Assembly: GCA_036677505.1 (NCBI GenBank)
Contig: JAVBWK010000013.1
Location: 1-64,000, forward strand
From: UBA2227 sp036677505
GTDB lineage: Bacteria > Bacillota_I > Bacilli_A > Erysipelotrichales > Erysipelotrichaceae
DNA length: 64,000 nucleotides
Direction: 5' to 3'
The notes under the pieces are model-generated. The model searched no databases and was not told the origin of the DNA. It saw nothing but the letters and a program-made list of their open reading frames with translations. The first letter of the stretch is position 1. The number at the start of each line of letters is the position of its first letter. A program made the translations under genes and the position numbers. Positions 16,842-25,107 of the stretch are shown piece after piece.

Positions 16842-17570
16842 ATGGAAATCATCACATCATTACAGAATGCTAAAGTAAAGCAGTGGGTCCGATATCAGAT
16901 GAAGAAATACCGGGATCAGGATCAGGTGTTTTTGGCTCAGGGAGAACATCTGGTCAAAGAGGCGCAGATGGCCGGGATACTGAAGGAAGTCATGGTGTGC
17001 GGTCCGGTCGGGTTTGATGTGCTTGTGCCGAAGACGGAAGTGACGGATGAAATATTGAGAAAGATATCTTCGACTCAATCCGGTGTCAGTATCATTGGTA
17101 TATGTCATTATATCAAACCCATGAAACCTGCGTATGACCGCTGGCTGCTGTGTGATGATGTTCAGGACCCCGGAAATCTCGGGACGATCATCCGTACGGC
17201 ACTGTCATTCGGATTTGATGCGGTCGCACTGTCCTTCGGTTGCGCGGATATATACAATGACAAGACCTTACGGTCTTCTCAGGGAGCGGTATTTCATTTG
17301 CCGGTAATCAGAAAATCTCTGGATCAGGTTATCCTGGAGCTGAAAGAGCAGGGCATGGTCATTGTGGCCAGCACTCTTAGCGAGGCTGTGCCGTTATCAC
17401 ACATCGAGCGAAATATCCGGCCGGCGGTGATTGTCGGTAATGAAGGTCAGGGAGTAAGTGCTTCACTTTTGCGACAGGCTGATGTCAAAACCAAGATTGA
17501 GATGAATGGGTTTGAATCCTTAAATGTAGCCGTTGCGACAGGGATTTTTTGCTATACCTGGCGTAAGTAA
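16842..17570 (+). CDS. TrmH/SpoU-family RNA 2'-O-methyltransferase
   Basis: 242 residues. The N-terminal substrate-binding part (MEIITSLQNAKVKQWVRYQM ... FLAQGEHLVKEA) is followed by the SPOUT knot with its three motifs: DDVQDPGNLGTIIRTALSFG near 117, IVGNEGQGVS near 207, and ESLNVAVATGIFCY at the C-terminus. Members methylate a ribose 2'-OH in rRNA or tRNA using S-adenosylmethionine; the target cannot be told from sequence. In many Firmicutes a SpoU methyltransferase gene of this kind lies upstream of pheST, as here. GTG 16794 is rejected as start since it lies in the terminator stem; ATG 16842 has GGGGAGG before it. Confidence 0.9.
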   Translation: MEIITSLQNAKVKQWVRYQMKKYRDQDQVFLAQGEHLVKEAQMAGILKEVMVCGPVGFDVLVPKTEVTDEILRKISSTQSGVSIIGICHYIKPMKPAYDRWLLCDDVQDPGNLGTIIRTALSFGFDAVALSFGCADIYNDKTLRSSQGAVFHLPVIRKSLDQVILELKEQGMVIVASTLSEAVPLSHIERNIRPAVIVGNEGQGVSASLLRQADVKTKIEMNGFESLNVAVATGIFCYTWRK

Positions 17571-17652
17571 CACGCATAAATGTTATCTGAAATTGTTTTC
17601 AAAATATTGATGATATAAATTTCAATTATGCCGTTTTTTAATCCTGAATGCC

Positions 17653-17681
17653 TTGACATGAGGTGAGTTACTATCTAAAAT
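17653..17681 (+). promoter_or_regulatory. Promoter of the sortase cassette
   Basis: TTGACA (17653-17658), exact 17-base spacing, TAAAAT (17676-17681). A small hairpin TGCCA / TGGCA (17694-17708) with a T loop lies in the leader just before the ribosome site. Confidence 0.75.
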
Positions 17682-17725
17682 TGAGGTAGTGAATGCCATT
17701 TTTTGGCAGTGAAGGGGGATTATCC

Positions 17726-18304
17726 ATGAAGAAAATCATGAGTTTATTGTTATCTGTTTTTTTGATTTTTTTAATGATGTTGCCGGTGTTTGCGGCTACT
17801 GATGTCAATGCATTTGAAAGAAGCATCCTGGACAAGCTAGAAGAAGGTGTCACAGTCGGTGAAGATTCCTATGGCTTGGAAGCTGATGTTCTCGCTTTGG
17901 GCGAAACATTCTTTATGAGAGATGAAATAGATTTTACCGAAGCTGATGCCAATATCATTTTGGCAGCCATTGATGACATTTTTGCGATCGTCGTTGCGGC
18001 TGAGGCAACGTCTTGGGCTGATCTGACCCCATCTGATAAACTTGCGATTGTCGCTCTGGCAGAAGCAGCTGTAGCTTCCGTAGAATCAGCTGATTTGACT
18101 TATACCTATGATTTCTCGACACATACCGCCAGAATTCTGGGACCCGGTTCGGTCGTCTTGGCTTCGGCATCGGTTGATGAAACCGTCATAAAGAAGACCG
18201 GATTTGATTTATCCGGCTTGGTTTCTCTGACCGGTTTGATTTCTGTGATCACGGTTGGCGGACTGTTTGTCAGTAATAGAAAAGAAAATTATTCCGCTGC
18301 ATAA
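17726..18304 (+). CDS. Secreted acidic protein with a sortase-type C-terminal sorting signal
   Basis: A 192-residue precursor. A signal peptide (1-23, ending LPVFA) is followed by an acidic, alanine-rich helical domain of about 125 residues, then VIKKTG (154-159), a hydrophobic stretch (about 163-183) and a short charged tail (NRKENYSAA). The KTG box followed by a membrane span and basic residues is the layout of an LPXTG-like signal, here as IKKTG. A sortase gene begins three bases after the stop. It is thus the likely dedicated substrate. No known domain is recognised. It resembles in general plan the acidic processed surface proteins found with their own sortase in other Bacillota. The start is set by AAGGGGG. 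Confidence 0.75.
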   Translation: MKKIMSLLLSVFLIFLMMLPVFAATDVNAFERSILDKLEEGVTVGEDSYGLEADVLALGETFFMRDEIDFTEADANIILAAIDDIFAIVVAAEATSWADLTPSDKLAIVALAEAAVASVESADLTYTYDFSTHTARILGPGSVVLASASVDETVIKKTGFDLSGLVSLTGLISVITVGGLFVSNRKENYSAA

Positions 18305-18306
18305 TC

Positions 18307-18975
18307 ATGCATCAAATCTTACGTAAGAAAGTAATGGCATTTTTAGCAATGCCATTACTTTTTGCTCTTTTGGGCTATTTGGTATTGTATGTTTCACTTA
18401 AACCGGCGGCGGATTTTTCGATGTCATTGATTACATCAATGATTTCAGATGAGTTTCCGGATTTTTCGGGTGAAGAGAATCCGCTCTATGAAGATAAAAA
18501 TCTGATTGATCGAAACACCGTGGAGTTAAGTGAGGTCGTTATCCCTTATATCGGTCAGCATTTCGCTCAAATGACGTTTCCGGATATAGACTTTTCGGTC
18601 AAAGTGTATTTTGGAGACAATGACAGAATTCTAAGACGCGGAGCCGGGATGTATGCCGGAAGCCAGCTTCCCGGATTTAAACGTACGACATTGATCGCCG
18701 GTCACAGTTGGACCGTGCTCAATGCTGTTCAGTATGCGAAAATCGATGATACGATCGAAATCAAAACAAACTATGGTTTATATGTATACCAGATATTTGA
18801 TATCGTTTTGGCTCCAAGTGATTTCGATTCATATGTGGATTTGAAACAGCAAGAAGAAGATACGTTGGTCGTGTATACGTGCTATCCATTTGAGCGGTTG
18901 GTCGGCCGTTTGTCGACACGTTATTTTATCTATGCCCGCCGTATCAGCGGTCCGGATATCATCGGAGGGCAGTGA
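18307..18975 (+). CDS. Sortase, dedicated type
   Basis: A 222-residue membrane-anchored transpeptidase with an N-terminal transmembrane segment (9-32) and an extracellular beta-barrel. The catalytic set is visible: His133 in LIAGHSWTV, Cys192 in VVYTCYP and Arg205 in RLSTRY. The order and the small size place it in the sortase superfamily (PF04203), nearest in style to class D; the class is an inference. It should cut its substrate between T and G of a KTG-type motif and join it to peptidoglycan or another amine. It lies between the presumed substrate and a membrane protein gene with spacings of 2 and 1 bases, so the three are co-expressed. Confidence 0.85.
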   Translation: MHQILRKKVMAFLAMPLLFALLGYLVLYVSLKPAADFSMSLITSMISDEFPDFSGEENPLYEDKNLIDRNTVELSEVVIPYIGQHFAQMTFPDIDFSVKVYFGDNDRILRRGAGMYAGSQLPGFKRTTLIAGHSWTVLNAVQYAKIDDTIEIKTNYGLYVYQIFDIVLAPSDFDSYVDLKQQEEDTLVVYTCYPFERLVGRLSTRYFIYARRISGPDIIGGQ

Positions 18976-18976
18976 C

Positions 18977-19804
18977 ATGAAGCGTTCCATCAGAGTAAAA
19001 CCTTTATTTTCCTATCTCGTCATGTTTGTCACTGTTCTGACACTTACACTGACGGTACTACTGGTTGCAGCTTCACTCTCAATCGTCAGTAAGGATCGGT
19101 TTACGCAGAGTCTGACCGATGTACAGGCAGTCGCGCGCATAGCTGAAGTATTCAAATCGGAAGTAACTGAGATCGGATGGCTGTACGGTGTTGAGGCAGA
19201 GGTGTTTGATACTCTCGATATTGAAGGATTTGTCGAACCAATCGTGTTTACAGAATATCCGACAGCCGTGAGTGACATCATCAACCTGTCAGCAACCAAA
19301 CTGACAGAACGGTTGGAAGCACTCCTTGATGACTTCTTACTCAGTCAGGGACTGACTCTGACAAATGAAGTGCAAGAGGGCATTGACGAATTGATCAGAG
19401 AAGCTGAACAATCGTTTCGTAAGTTAGCAGTTTTTCCGTTGCATCAAAATTACTTCAATTTGATTCAAAGTTTTGACAAAGCATTTCTCTCCGTGCTTCT
19501 GATAGCATTATTGGTTTTAAGCGTTCAGCTGGTGATCTTATACCGGCTTGACCATCGCAAATACAGGAGGAATCTTGCCTATGTATTTTTATCCGGCGGG
19601 TGGATGCTTACCTTGATTCCCGGGTGGATGCTGTATAGCAGATTCTATAGTCAGATCATGATTTATCCGGACTACTTCCGAGATTTTCTTGTCCGTCAGA
19701 TCGAAGTCACTTTGCAGATGATCTTAACCGGCGGTCTTTTAATGGTCGGCTGTTCACTGATCGCTTTTGCTTTCTATATGCGCAAATCATCTCAACAGTT
19801 GTAA
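18977..19804 (+). CDS. Four-pass membrane protein of the sortase cassette
   Basis: 275 residues, no recognised domain. Predicted spans are at about 9-35, 171-195, 206-225 and 241-265. Between the first and second spans lies an extracytoplasmic loop of about 135 residues rich in acidic and helical segments. The gene begins one base after the sortase stop with GGAGGG as ribosome site. Constant position behind sortase and substrate suggests a partner in export, processing or sensing of the surface protein. Other roles are open. Confidence 0.7.
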   Translation: MKRSIRVKPLFSYLVMFVTVLTLTLTVLLVAASLSIVSKDRFTQSLTDVQAVARIAEVFKSEVTEIGWLYGVEAEVFDTLDIEGFVEPIVFTEYPTAVSDIINLSATKLTERLEALLDDFLLSQGLTLTNEVQEGIDELIREAEQSFRKLAVFPLHQNYFNLIQSFDKAFLSVLLIALLVLSVQLVILYRLDHRKYRRNLAYVFLSGGWMLTLIPGWMLYSRFYSQIMIYPDYFRDFLVRQIEVTLQMILTGGLLMVGCSLIAFAFYMRKSSQQL

Positions 19805-19827
19805 TTTACCCGGATGTCCTTTATAAT
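19799..19827 (+). promoter_or_regulatory. pheST promoter
   Basis: TTGTAA (19799-19804), 17 bases, exact TATAAT (19822-19827), directly upstream of the T-box leader; the -35 overlaps the end of the preceding gene. Confidence 0.78.
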
Positions 19828-19841
19828 TAGCGTGTAAATCG

Positions 19842-20040
19842 TTGAACAGACATAGTATCAAATGCGGTTGCGGACAGCGAGAGTCGGTCGGTGTAAAGGA
19901 CTTGCGTAACGGTTTGAGAATTCATCTGGAAGAGGAGTTAATCGCTCCCGTTTTCCGCGTTAAGGATTACAAGGTGCACGCTATGCGTGAATCAGGATGG
20001 TACCGCGGTCAAACGTTCCTGTCAGGGACGTTTTTTTATT
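19842..20040 (+). promoter_or_regulatory. T-box leader of pheST (phenylalanine-sensing)
   Basis: T-box AGGATGGTACCGCG at 19994-20007. The terminator stem AACGTTCC / GGGACGTT (20012-20019 / 20025-20032, one wobble) with a T run follows. TTC at 19921-19923 lies where the specifier is expected and reads phenylalanine. The ribosome site and ATG of pheS follow the terminator. Confidence 0.92.
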
Positions 20041-20057
20041 TAGAAAAGAGGGAATGT

Positions 20058-21092
20058 ATGAAAGAAATCACTCAAGTCAAAGAGGCAGGGTTGTCTGCCA
20101 TCGCACAAAGCACAGATTTGGCGCAGCTGACCAGCGTGCGCAATGAGTATTTAAGCAAAAAAGGGTTGGTGGCATCACTGATGAGCGCAATGAAGGACCT
20201 TGACTCTTCACAGCGACCGGCTTTCGGGGCTTTAATCAATGACTGCAAGGAAGCGTTGGAATCGGCACTGAAACAGAAGCAGGAATATCTGCAGGAAGTT
20301 GCGTTGCATGAAAAAATGGCCAAAGACTGGATCGATATCACGTTGCCGGCGACGGATTTTCCGGTGGGCAATCTGCACCCTTTAACTTTGGTCCAACAGG
20401 AAATCGAAGATATTTTCCGCTCGATGGGCTATCAGGTCGTCGAAGGTCCGGAAGTTGAACTGGATCTGTATAACTTTGAGCGTGCCAATATTCCGGCGGA
20501 TCATCCGGCCCGGGATATGCAGGATACCTTCTATGTAGATTCGCAGTGGCTGTTGCGCACGCATACCACCGCCATCCAGACGCGCACGTTAGAGAAATCG
20601 GCGAAATCACTGCCGATCAAAGTCGTCTGTCCGGGAAAAGTCTATCGTCGCGATGACGATGACGCCACCCACAGCCATCAGTTTACGCAAATCGAAGGAC
20701 TGGTCGTCGGTGAGAATATCACGTTGGCCGATTTAAAGGGAACCTTACAGCTTTTGGCTAAATCCATGTTCGGTGAAGGCCGGATCATCCGTTTCCGTCC
20801 GAGTTATTTCCAGTTTACCGAGCCAAGCGTGGAAGTGGATGTGTCCTGTCATATATGTAATGGAAAAGGCTGTAACGTATGTAAAGGTTCCGGCTGGATC
20901 GAGATTCTCGGTGCCGGGATGGTTCATCCGCATGTTCTTGAGATGGCCGGTATCGACGGTCATAAGTATACCGGGTTTGCTTTTGGCTTAGGGGTTGAGC
21001 GTGTTGCGATGCTGAAATATGGCATCGATGATATCCGTCACTGCTATACCAATGATGCCCGTTTCTTAAGCTTGTTCAAGCGTTTCGAGTAG
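20058..21092 (+). CDS. pheS: Phenylalanyl-tRNA synthetase alpha subunit
   Basis: Catalytic subunit of the alpha2beta2 class II enzyme. 344 residues: N-terminal coiled coil (1-85), motif 1 near HPLTLVQQEIEDIFRSMGY, motif 2 with LLRTHTTAIQTRTLE and the VYRRDDDDATHSHQFTQIEG strand, and motif 3 in FGLGVERVAMLKYGI. The CHICNGKGCNVCKGSGW segment near 258 is the cysteine-rich loop seen in many bacterial PheS. The ATG at 20058 is used because everything upstream in frame belongs to the T-box. It is followed 10 bases later by pheT. Confidence 0.97.
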   Translation: MKEITQVKEAGLSAIAQSTDLAQLTSVRNEYLSKKGLVASLMSAMKDLDSSQRPAFGALINDCKEALESALKQKQEYLQEVALHEKMAKDWIDITLPATDFPVGNLHPLTLVQQEIEDIFRSMGYQVVEGPEVELDLYNFERANIPADHPARDMQDTFYVDSQWLLRTHTTAIQTRTLEKSAKSLPIKVVCPGKVYRRDDDDATHSHQFTQIEGLVVGENITLADLKGTLQLLAKSMFGEGRIIRFRPSYFQFTEPSVEVDVSCHICNGKGCNVCKGSGWIEILGAGMVHPHVLEMAGIDGHKYTGFAFGLGVERVAMLKYGIDDIRHCYTNDARFLSLFKRFE

Positions 21093-21102
21093 GAGGGATA
21101 TT

Positions 21103-23481
21103 ATGAAAGTAAGTAAAAAATGGCTGAACGATTATGTTAACGTACAGGATATATCATCACAAGAGTTGGCTGACCGTCTGACGATTGCCGGTTTGGAAGT
21201 CGAAGGCATCGAACGGTTAGCCGTTAAAACCGATTTGGTCATCGGTGAAGTGCTGACATGTCAGAGACACCCGGATTCCGATCATCTGAGCATCACGACG
21301 GTCAATCTGAAAGACAGAGTCGAACAGATCGTCTGTGGAGCTCCCAATGTGGCGGCCGGACAAAAAGTCATTGTCGCTCAAGTTGGAGCTGTTTTACCGC
21401 ATCTGACCATCAAAAAAGCCGTGGTCCGCGGGGTTGAGTCCAACGGTATGATCTGCTCGCTCAATGAACTGGGTGTCAATGAGAAATTCTTAAGTCCGAC
21501 CTCCGGTGATGGCATCGAAGTTTTGGGAACTGATGCCATCGTCGGTGAAGATCCGCTGGTCTATCTGGGATTGGATGATGAAATCCTGGATGTCAAGCAG
21601 ACGCCCAACCGTGCCGATTTCAATGCGATGTGGAACGTTGCGAAGGAAGTCGGAGCGATTTTCAATAAAGAGGTTGTCTGGCCAAAGTGTCCTTGTGCGG
21701 ATTCCATCGGAAAACCTTCGGATTTACGGGTGGGATCAACCACACCGGGCTGTTCTCATTTTATCGGAAAAGTGATCAACCGGCTCACTGTCAAAGAGTC
21801 GCCGCGCTGGCTGAAAGAACGTCTGATGGCCGGCGGGGTAAAGCCGATCAATAATGTGGTCGATATCTCCAATTTTGTCATGATGGAAACCGGCCAGCCG
21901 TTGCACTTTTATGACTTGGCAAAGATGTCGGTCAAAGAAATCACCGTGATGGACGGCCGTGCCGGTAAACTGGTGGCTTTGGATGAAAATGAGTATGATC
22001 TTTTGGATAGCGATTTGGTCATCACTTCGGACAATAAGGTCATTGGCATTGCCGGAGTCATGGGCGGGGATGATTCGAAAATCGATGAATCGACCACCGG
22101 GATCATCATTGAAGTTGCCAGTTTTTCGCCGGTATCCATTCGTAATACATCGCGCCGCCTGGATTTGATTACGGAAGCGGCTTCACGCTTTACCAAAGGC
22201 ATCGAGCCCTTAGCCCCCTTTAAAGCCATTGATCGGGCGATTCAGTTGCTGATTGAACTTGCGGATGCAAGTGATATCGAAGAAACCGTTACCTATGGAG
22301 ATGTTGGTTATCAGGAGAGGAAAGTAGAGGTAACGCTGAGTCATGTCAATTCGCTGTTAGGTACTTCACTTACGATGGATGAAGTCGTCGATGCGTTGGA
22401 CCGTTTGTACTTAAATCCGGTCGTTGACGGGGATGTGATTACGACGACGATTCCTTCCTATCGGATGGATCTGGTGATTGCTCAGGATCTGATCGAAGAA
22501 GTCATCCGTATTGTCGGTTATCACCGTATTGAAGCGACGTTGCCGCTGATGCCTCAGACGATCGGGTTGCTCAATGATCAGCAGATCAAGCGTCGCAGCA
22601 TCCAGAAACTGCTGACCTCTTTGGGTTTGCAGGAAATCGTTTCTTATACGCTGGTGAAAGAGTCACTGCTTCATGGAGTGATGGCGATGGCCGACCCGAT
22701 CGCATTGGCTTCTCCGTTATCGGAAGAGAGAAAATATGTCCGAAACAATCTTTCGTTGAGCGTTTTGGACGTCGTTGCCTATAATCAGGCGCATAAAAAT
22801 GAAAATTTCAATGTATTTGAGCTGTCTCAGGTTTACGGTAAAGCCGGGACCCAATGGCGCTTGTGTGTAGCACTTAGCGGTGAGCTATTAGGAAATCCGT
22901 GGTCAAAACAGTCGGTCAGGGCGGATTTCTTCGCTCTGAAAGGATTGCTTGAAGCAGTCTTTGCCCAATTGGGATATGAGGGAAGCCGTGTGCGTCTGAG
23001 TCGAAATGATAAGGATCATACCAACTTCCATCCGTATCGCAGCGGTGTGTTCAGTATCGGTAAGGATGTGTTGGCCGTTTTCGGTGATGTTCATCCGACG
23101 CTGGCGAAGAATGCAGGGGTTAAAAATGTTGTTTTGGCGGAAGTATTCTTGGATGTGCTGTTGATACAGTCACCGGCCAAAATCAGGTTTGTTCCGACCA
23201 ATAAATATCCAAAAGTCATCCGGGATGTGGCGTTGGTGGCGGATGTGAAACAGGAAGTCGAATCTCTGATTGCCATCATCAATCGCACCGGAAAACCATT
23301 GGTTCAGTCGGTGGAAGTGTTTGATGTGTTTTCTTCCGATGAGCTTGGATCGGATAAAAAGTCCGTCGCTCTTTCGATTTGTTATCAGGCCAAGGACCAT
23401 ACACTGACTGAGCAGGAGGTAACCGGAATGCACACGGATATACTACAGCAGCTGGCGAAGGCTGGGGCGGTATTGCGGTGA
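21103..23481 (+). CDS. pheT: Phenylalanyl-tRNA synthetase beta subunit
   Basis: 792 residues, the normal bacterial length. Domains in order: N-terminal MKVSKKWLNDYVNV; EMAP/OB-like tRNA-binding domain (about 40-150, HPDSDHLSITTVNL ... GMICSLNELGV); B3/B4 editing domain (210-370, with NNVVDISNFVMMETGQPLH); B5; the synthetase-like core; and the C-terminal anticodon-binding FDX-ACB domain (from about 695, NKYPKVIRDVALVAD). It forms the heterotetramer with PheS and removes mischarged tyrosine. GGAGGG precedes the ATG. The stop overlaps the start of the next gene. Confidence 0.97.
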   Translation: MKVSKKWLNDYVNVQDISSQELADRLTIAGLEVEGIERLAVKTDLVIGEVLTCQRHPDSDHLSITTVNLKDRVEQIVCGAPNVAAGQKVIVAQVGAVLPHLTIKKAVVRGVESNGMICSLNELGVNEKFLSPTSGDGIEVLGTDAIVGEDPLVYLGLDDEILDVKQTPNRADFNAMWNVAKEVGAIFNKEVVWPKCPCADSIGKPSDLRVGSTTPGCSHFIGKVINRLTVKESPRWLKERLMAGGVKPINNVVDISNFVMMETGQPLHFYDLAKMSVKEITVMDGRAGKLVALDENEYDLLDSDLVITSDNKVIGIAGVMGGDDSKIDESTTGIIIEVASFSPVSIRNTSRRLDLITEAASRFTKGIEPLAPFKAIDRAIQLLIELADASDIEETVTYGDVGYQERKVEVTLSHVNSLLGTSLTMDEVVDALDRLYLNPVVDGDVITTTIPSYRMDLVIAQDLIEEVIRIVGYHRIEATLPLMPQTIGLLNDQQIKRRSIQKLLTSLGLQEIVSYTLVKESLLHGVMAMADPIALASPLSEERKYVRNNLSLSVLDVVAYNQAHKNENFNVFELSQVYGKAGTQWRLCVALSGELLGNPWSKQSVRADFFALKGLLEAVFAQLGYEGSRVRLSRNDKDHTNFHPYRSGVFSIGKDVLAVFGDVHPTLAKNAGVKNVVLAEVFLDVLLIQSPAKIRFVPTNKYPKVIRDVALVADVKQEVESLIAIINRTGKPLVQSVEVFDVFSSDELGSDKKSVALSICYQAKDHTLTEQEVTGMHTDILQQLAKAGAVLR

Positions 23482-24296
23482 AGGGCTGGGCTTTGGTGAC
23501 CGGAGCTTCATCCGGGATCGGACGGCAGTTGGCCATGGATTTGGCCAAAGCCGGATATGGCAGTATTCTATTGGCCCGCCGTGAACAGCAGCTGATCGAA
23601 CTACAGAAAGAAATTTCTGATCGTTACAAGATTCACTGTCTTACGTTGCCATTGGACTTGGCGGCGGATGACAGTATCGATCAAATCATCAGTTTTATCC
23701 GATTACATGATGTTGAGATTTCGGTGTTGATCAACAATGCCGGATTCGGTGATCACTCGCCTTTTGAAGATGCCGATATCAAGAAGCTGACCGCGATGAT
23801 CAACCTCAACTGTACCAAGCTGGTCGAGCTGACGCATGCGATGGTTCCCTTGATGCCTAAGGGCTCCTATATCATGAATGTGGCTTCACTGGCCGGATTT
23901 ATACCAGGTCCGCTGATGACGGTGTATTATGCGACTAAAGCGTTTGTGCTTTCGTTTTCTCAGGCCATTCATACGGAACTTTTGCCGTTTCAGATTTCTT
24001 CGAGTGCATTGTGTCCCGGTCCGGTCCATACCGAGTTTGGTAAAGTGGCTTCGACCGGCGAGGTGGCAGCGTTTGATACGATCAGCGCTCAAAATGTTGA
24101 AGAAGTATCAGCGTTGGCACTCAAGCAGATGTTTAAGCGTAAGCAGATCATCCTGACGCATCCGACGCATAATTTCGTGGTGTTTTTACTGAGATTTGTG
24201 CCGCGCAGTATCGTCGGTCCGATCGTTTATAAAGCACAGGGAAAGCGATTGGCGAAGAAAAAATCGGATGATTCCTCAGCAGCGAAACAAGGCTGA
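23478..24296 (+). CDS. Short-chain dehydrogenase/reductase
   Basis: A 272-residue oxidoreductase of the classical SDR family. The cofactor loop is GASSGIG (residues 9-15), NNAGFG is near 90, the catalytic serine lies in MNVASLAG near 136, and the YxxxK pair is in YYATKAFVLSF near 151. The C-terminus is longer than the usual core and ends in a basic tail after a hydrophobic helix, as in DltE/YqjQ-like proteins; the substrate is unknown. It starts with GTG overlapping the pheT stop by four bases, so it is the last gene of the pheST operon by coupling. Confidence 0.85.
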   Translation: MKGWALVTGASSGIGRQLAMDLAKAGYGSILLARREQQLIELQKEISDRYKIHCLTLPLDLAADDSIDQIISFIRLHDVEISVLINNAGFGDHSPFEDADIKKLTAMINLNCTKLVELTHAMVPLMPKGSYIMNVASLAGFIPGPLMTVYYATKAFVLSFSQAIHTELLPFQISSSALCPGPVHTEFGKVASTGEVAAFDTISAQNVEEVSALALKQMFKRKQIILTHPTHNFVVFLLRFVPRSIVGPIVYKAQGKRLAKKKSDDSSAAKQG

Positions 24297-24302
24297 GTCA
24301 CA

Positions 24303-24331
24303 TTGTAAGCGGTAAATCATCGTGGTATAAT
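24303..24331 (+). promoter_or_regulatory. Promoter of the YebC-family gene
   Basis: TTGTAA (24303-24308), 17 bases with extended TGg, exact TATAAT (24326-24331). Confidence 0.78.
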
Positions 24332-24361
24332 ATTTGAGTCAAAAAAGGAAGGTTGTGTACT

Positions 24362-25087
24362 ATGGGAAGAGCGTTTGAAGTTCGTAAGGCAGCGATGGCG
24401 AAAACTTCGGCTGCCAAAACGAAGGTGTATTCGCGTTTCGGGAAAGAGATTTATGTTGCGGCGAAAGCCGGTATCCCCGATCCGGAAATGAATGTCAGTC
24501 TGCGGCGGATCATTGAAAAGGCCAGGGCTAACCAGGTTCCGGCCGATATCATCAAGCGGGCGATCGAGAAGGCCAAGGGCGGAGGTGCTGAGCAGTACAC
24601 CGAAGTCCGTTATGAAGGCTTTGGTCCGGGAGCATCGACGGTGGTAATCGACTGTCTGACCGATAATGTCAATCGTACCTACAGCGAGATCCGTAACTGT
24701 TTCAATAAATCAAAATCAAAAATCGGGGTTCAGGGCAGCGTTTTGCATACATATGATGCCTTAGGTATCCTTTCGTTTGTGTATGAAGATGAGGAGAAAA
24801 TGTTGGAAGCGCTGATCGAGCATGAGGTCGATGTGAAGGATCTTGAGCTGGAAGACGGTCAGATGACAGTGTATGTCGAGCCGACGGATTTATACAAAGC
24901 GAAGGATGCGGTGGAATCCGTTATCCCGGAATGTGAGTTCAGTACCCTGGAAAACACTTTGTTACCGCAGGAATATGTGACGTTGAGTTCGGATGAAGAA
25001 AAACAGCTGTTTGAACGGCTGACGGGCATGATCGATGAGATCGATGATGTTCAAAACGTGTATCATAACGTCCAGTCTGAGGAATAA
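24362..25087 (+). CDS. YebC/PmpR-family protein
   Basis: 241 residues, full family length (TACO1/YebC). Typical segments are present: MGRAFEVRKAAMAKTSAAKT, the YVAAKAGIPDPEMNVSLRRI helix, VPADIIKRAIEKAKGG near 60, and the YEGFGPGASTVVIDCLTDN loop. Older work called these proteins transcription regulators; more recent work links YebC-type factors to translation through difficult (proline-rich) stretches. Both are family knowledge, and the role here is not shown. The ATG at 24362 has AAGGAAGG upstream; the alternative nine bases before it is less well placed. Confidence 0.93.
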   Translation: MGRAFEVRKAAMAKTSAAKTKVYSRFGKEIYVAAKAGIPDPEMNVSLRRIIEKARANQVPADIIKRAIEKAKGGGAEQYTEVRYEGFGPGASTVVIDCLTDNVNRTYSEIRNCFNKSKSKIGVQGSVLHTYDALGILSFVYEDEEKMLEALIEHEVDVKDLELEDGQMTVYVEPTDLYKAKDAVESVIPECEFSTLENTLLPQEYVTLSSDEEKQLFERLTGMIDEIDDVQNVYHNVQSEE

Positions 25088-25107
25088 AAAATAGCGCAGT
25101 GCGCTAT
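25085..25107 (-). terminator. Terminator for tmcAL (minus strand)
   Basis: Stem ATAGCGC / GCGCTAT (25091-25097 / 25101-25107). Read on the minus strand it is followed by TTTTTTATT. On the plus strand it lacks a T tract, so it serves mainly the leftward gene. Confidence 0.72.

Noticed and set aside
20800..20900. Cysteine-rich insertion in PheS as a new domain
   Set aside because: The CxxC-x-GC-x(2)-C pattern is common in bacterial PheS.
24275..24297. Terminator after the SDR gene
   Set aside because: A CTCAGC / GCTGAG hairpin overlaps the stop codon, but no T run follows.
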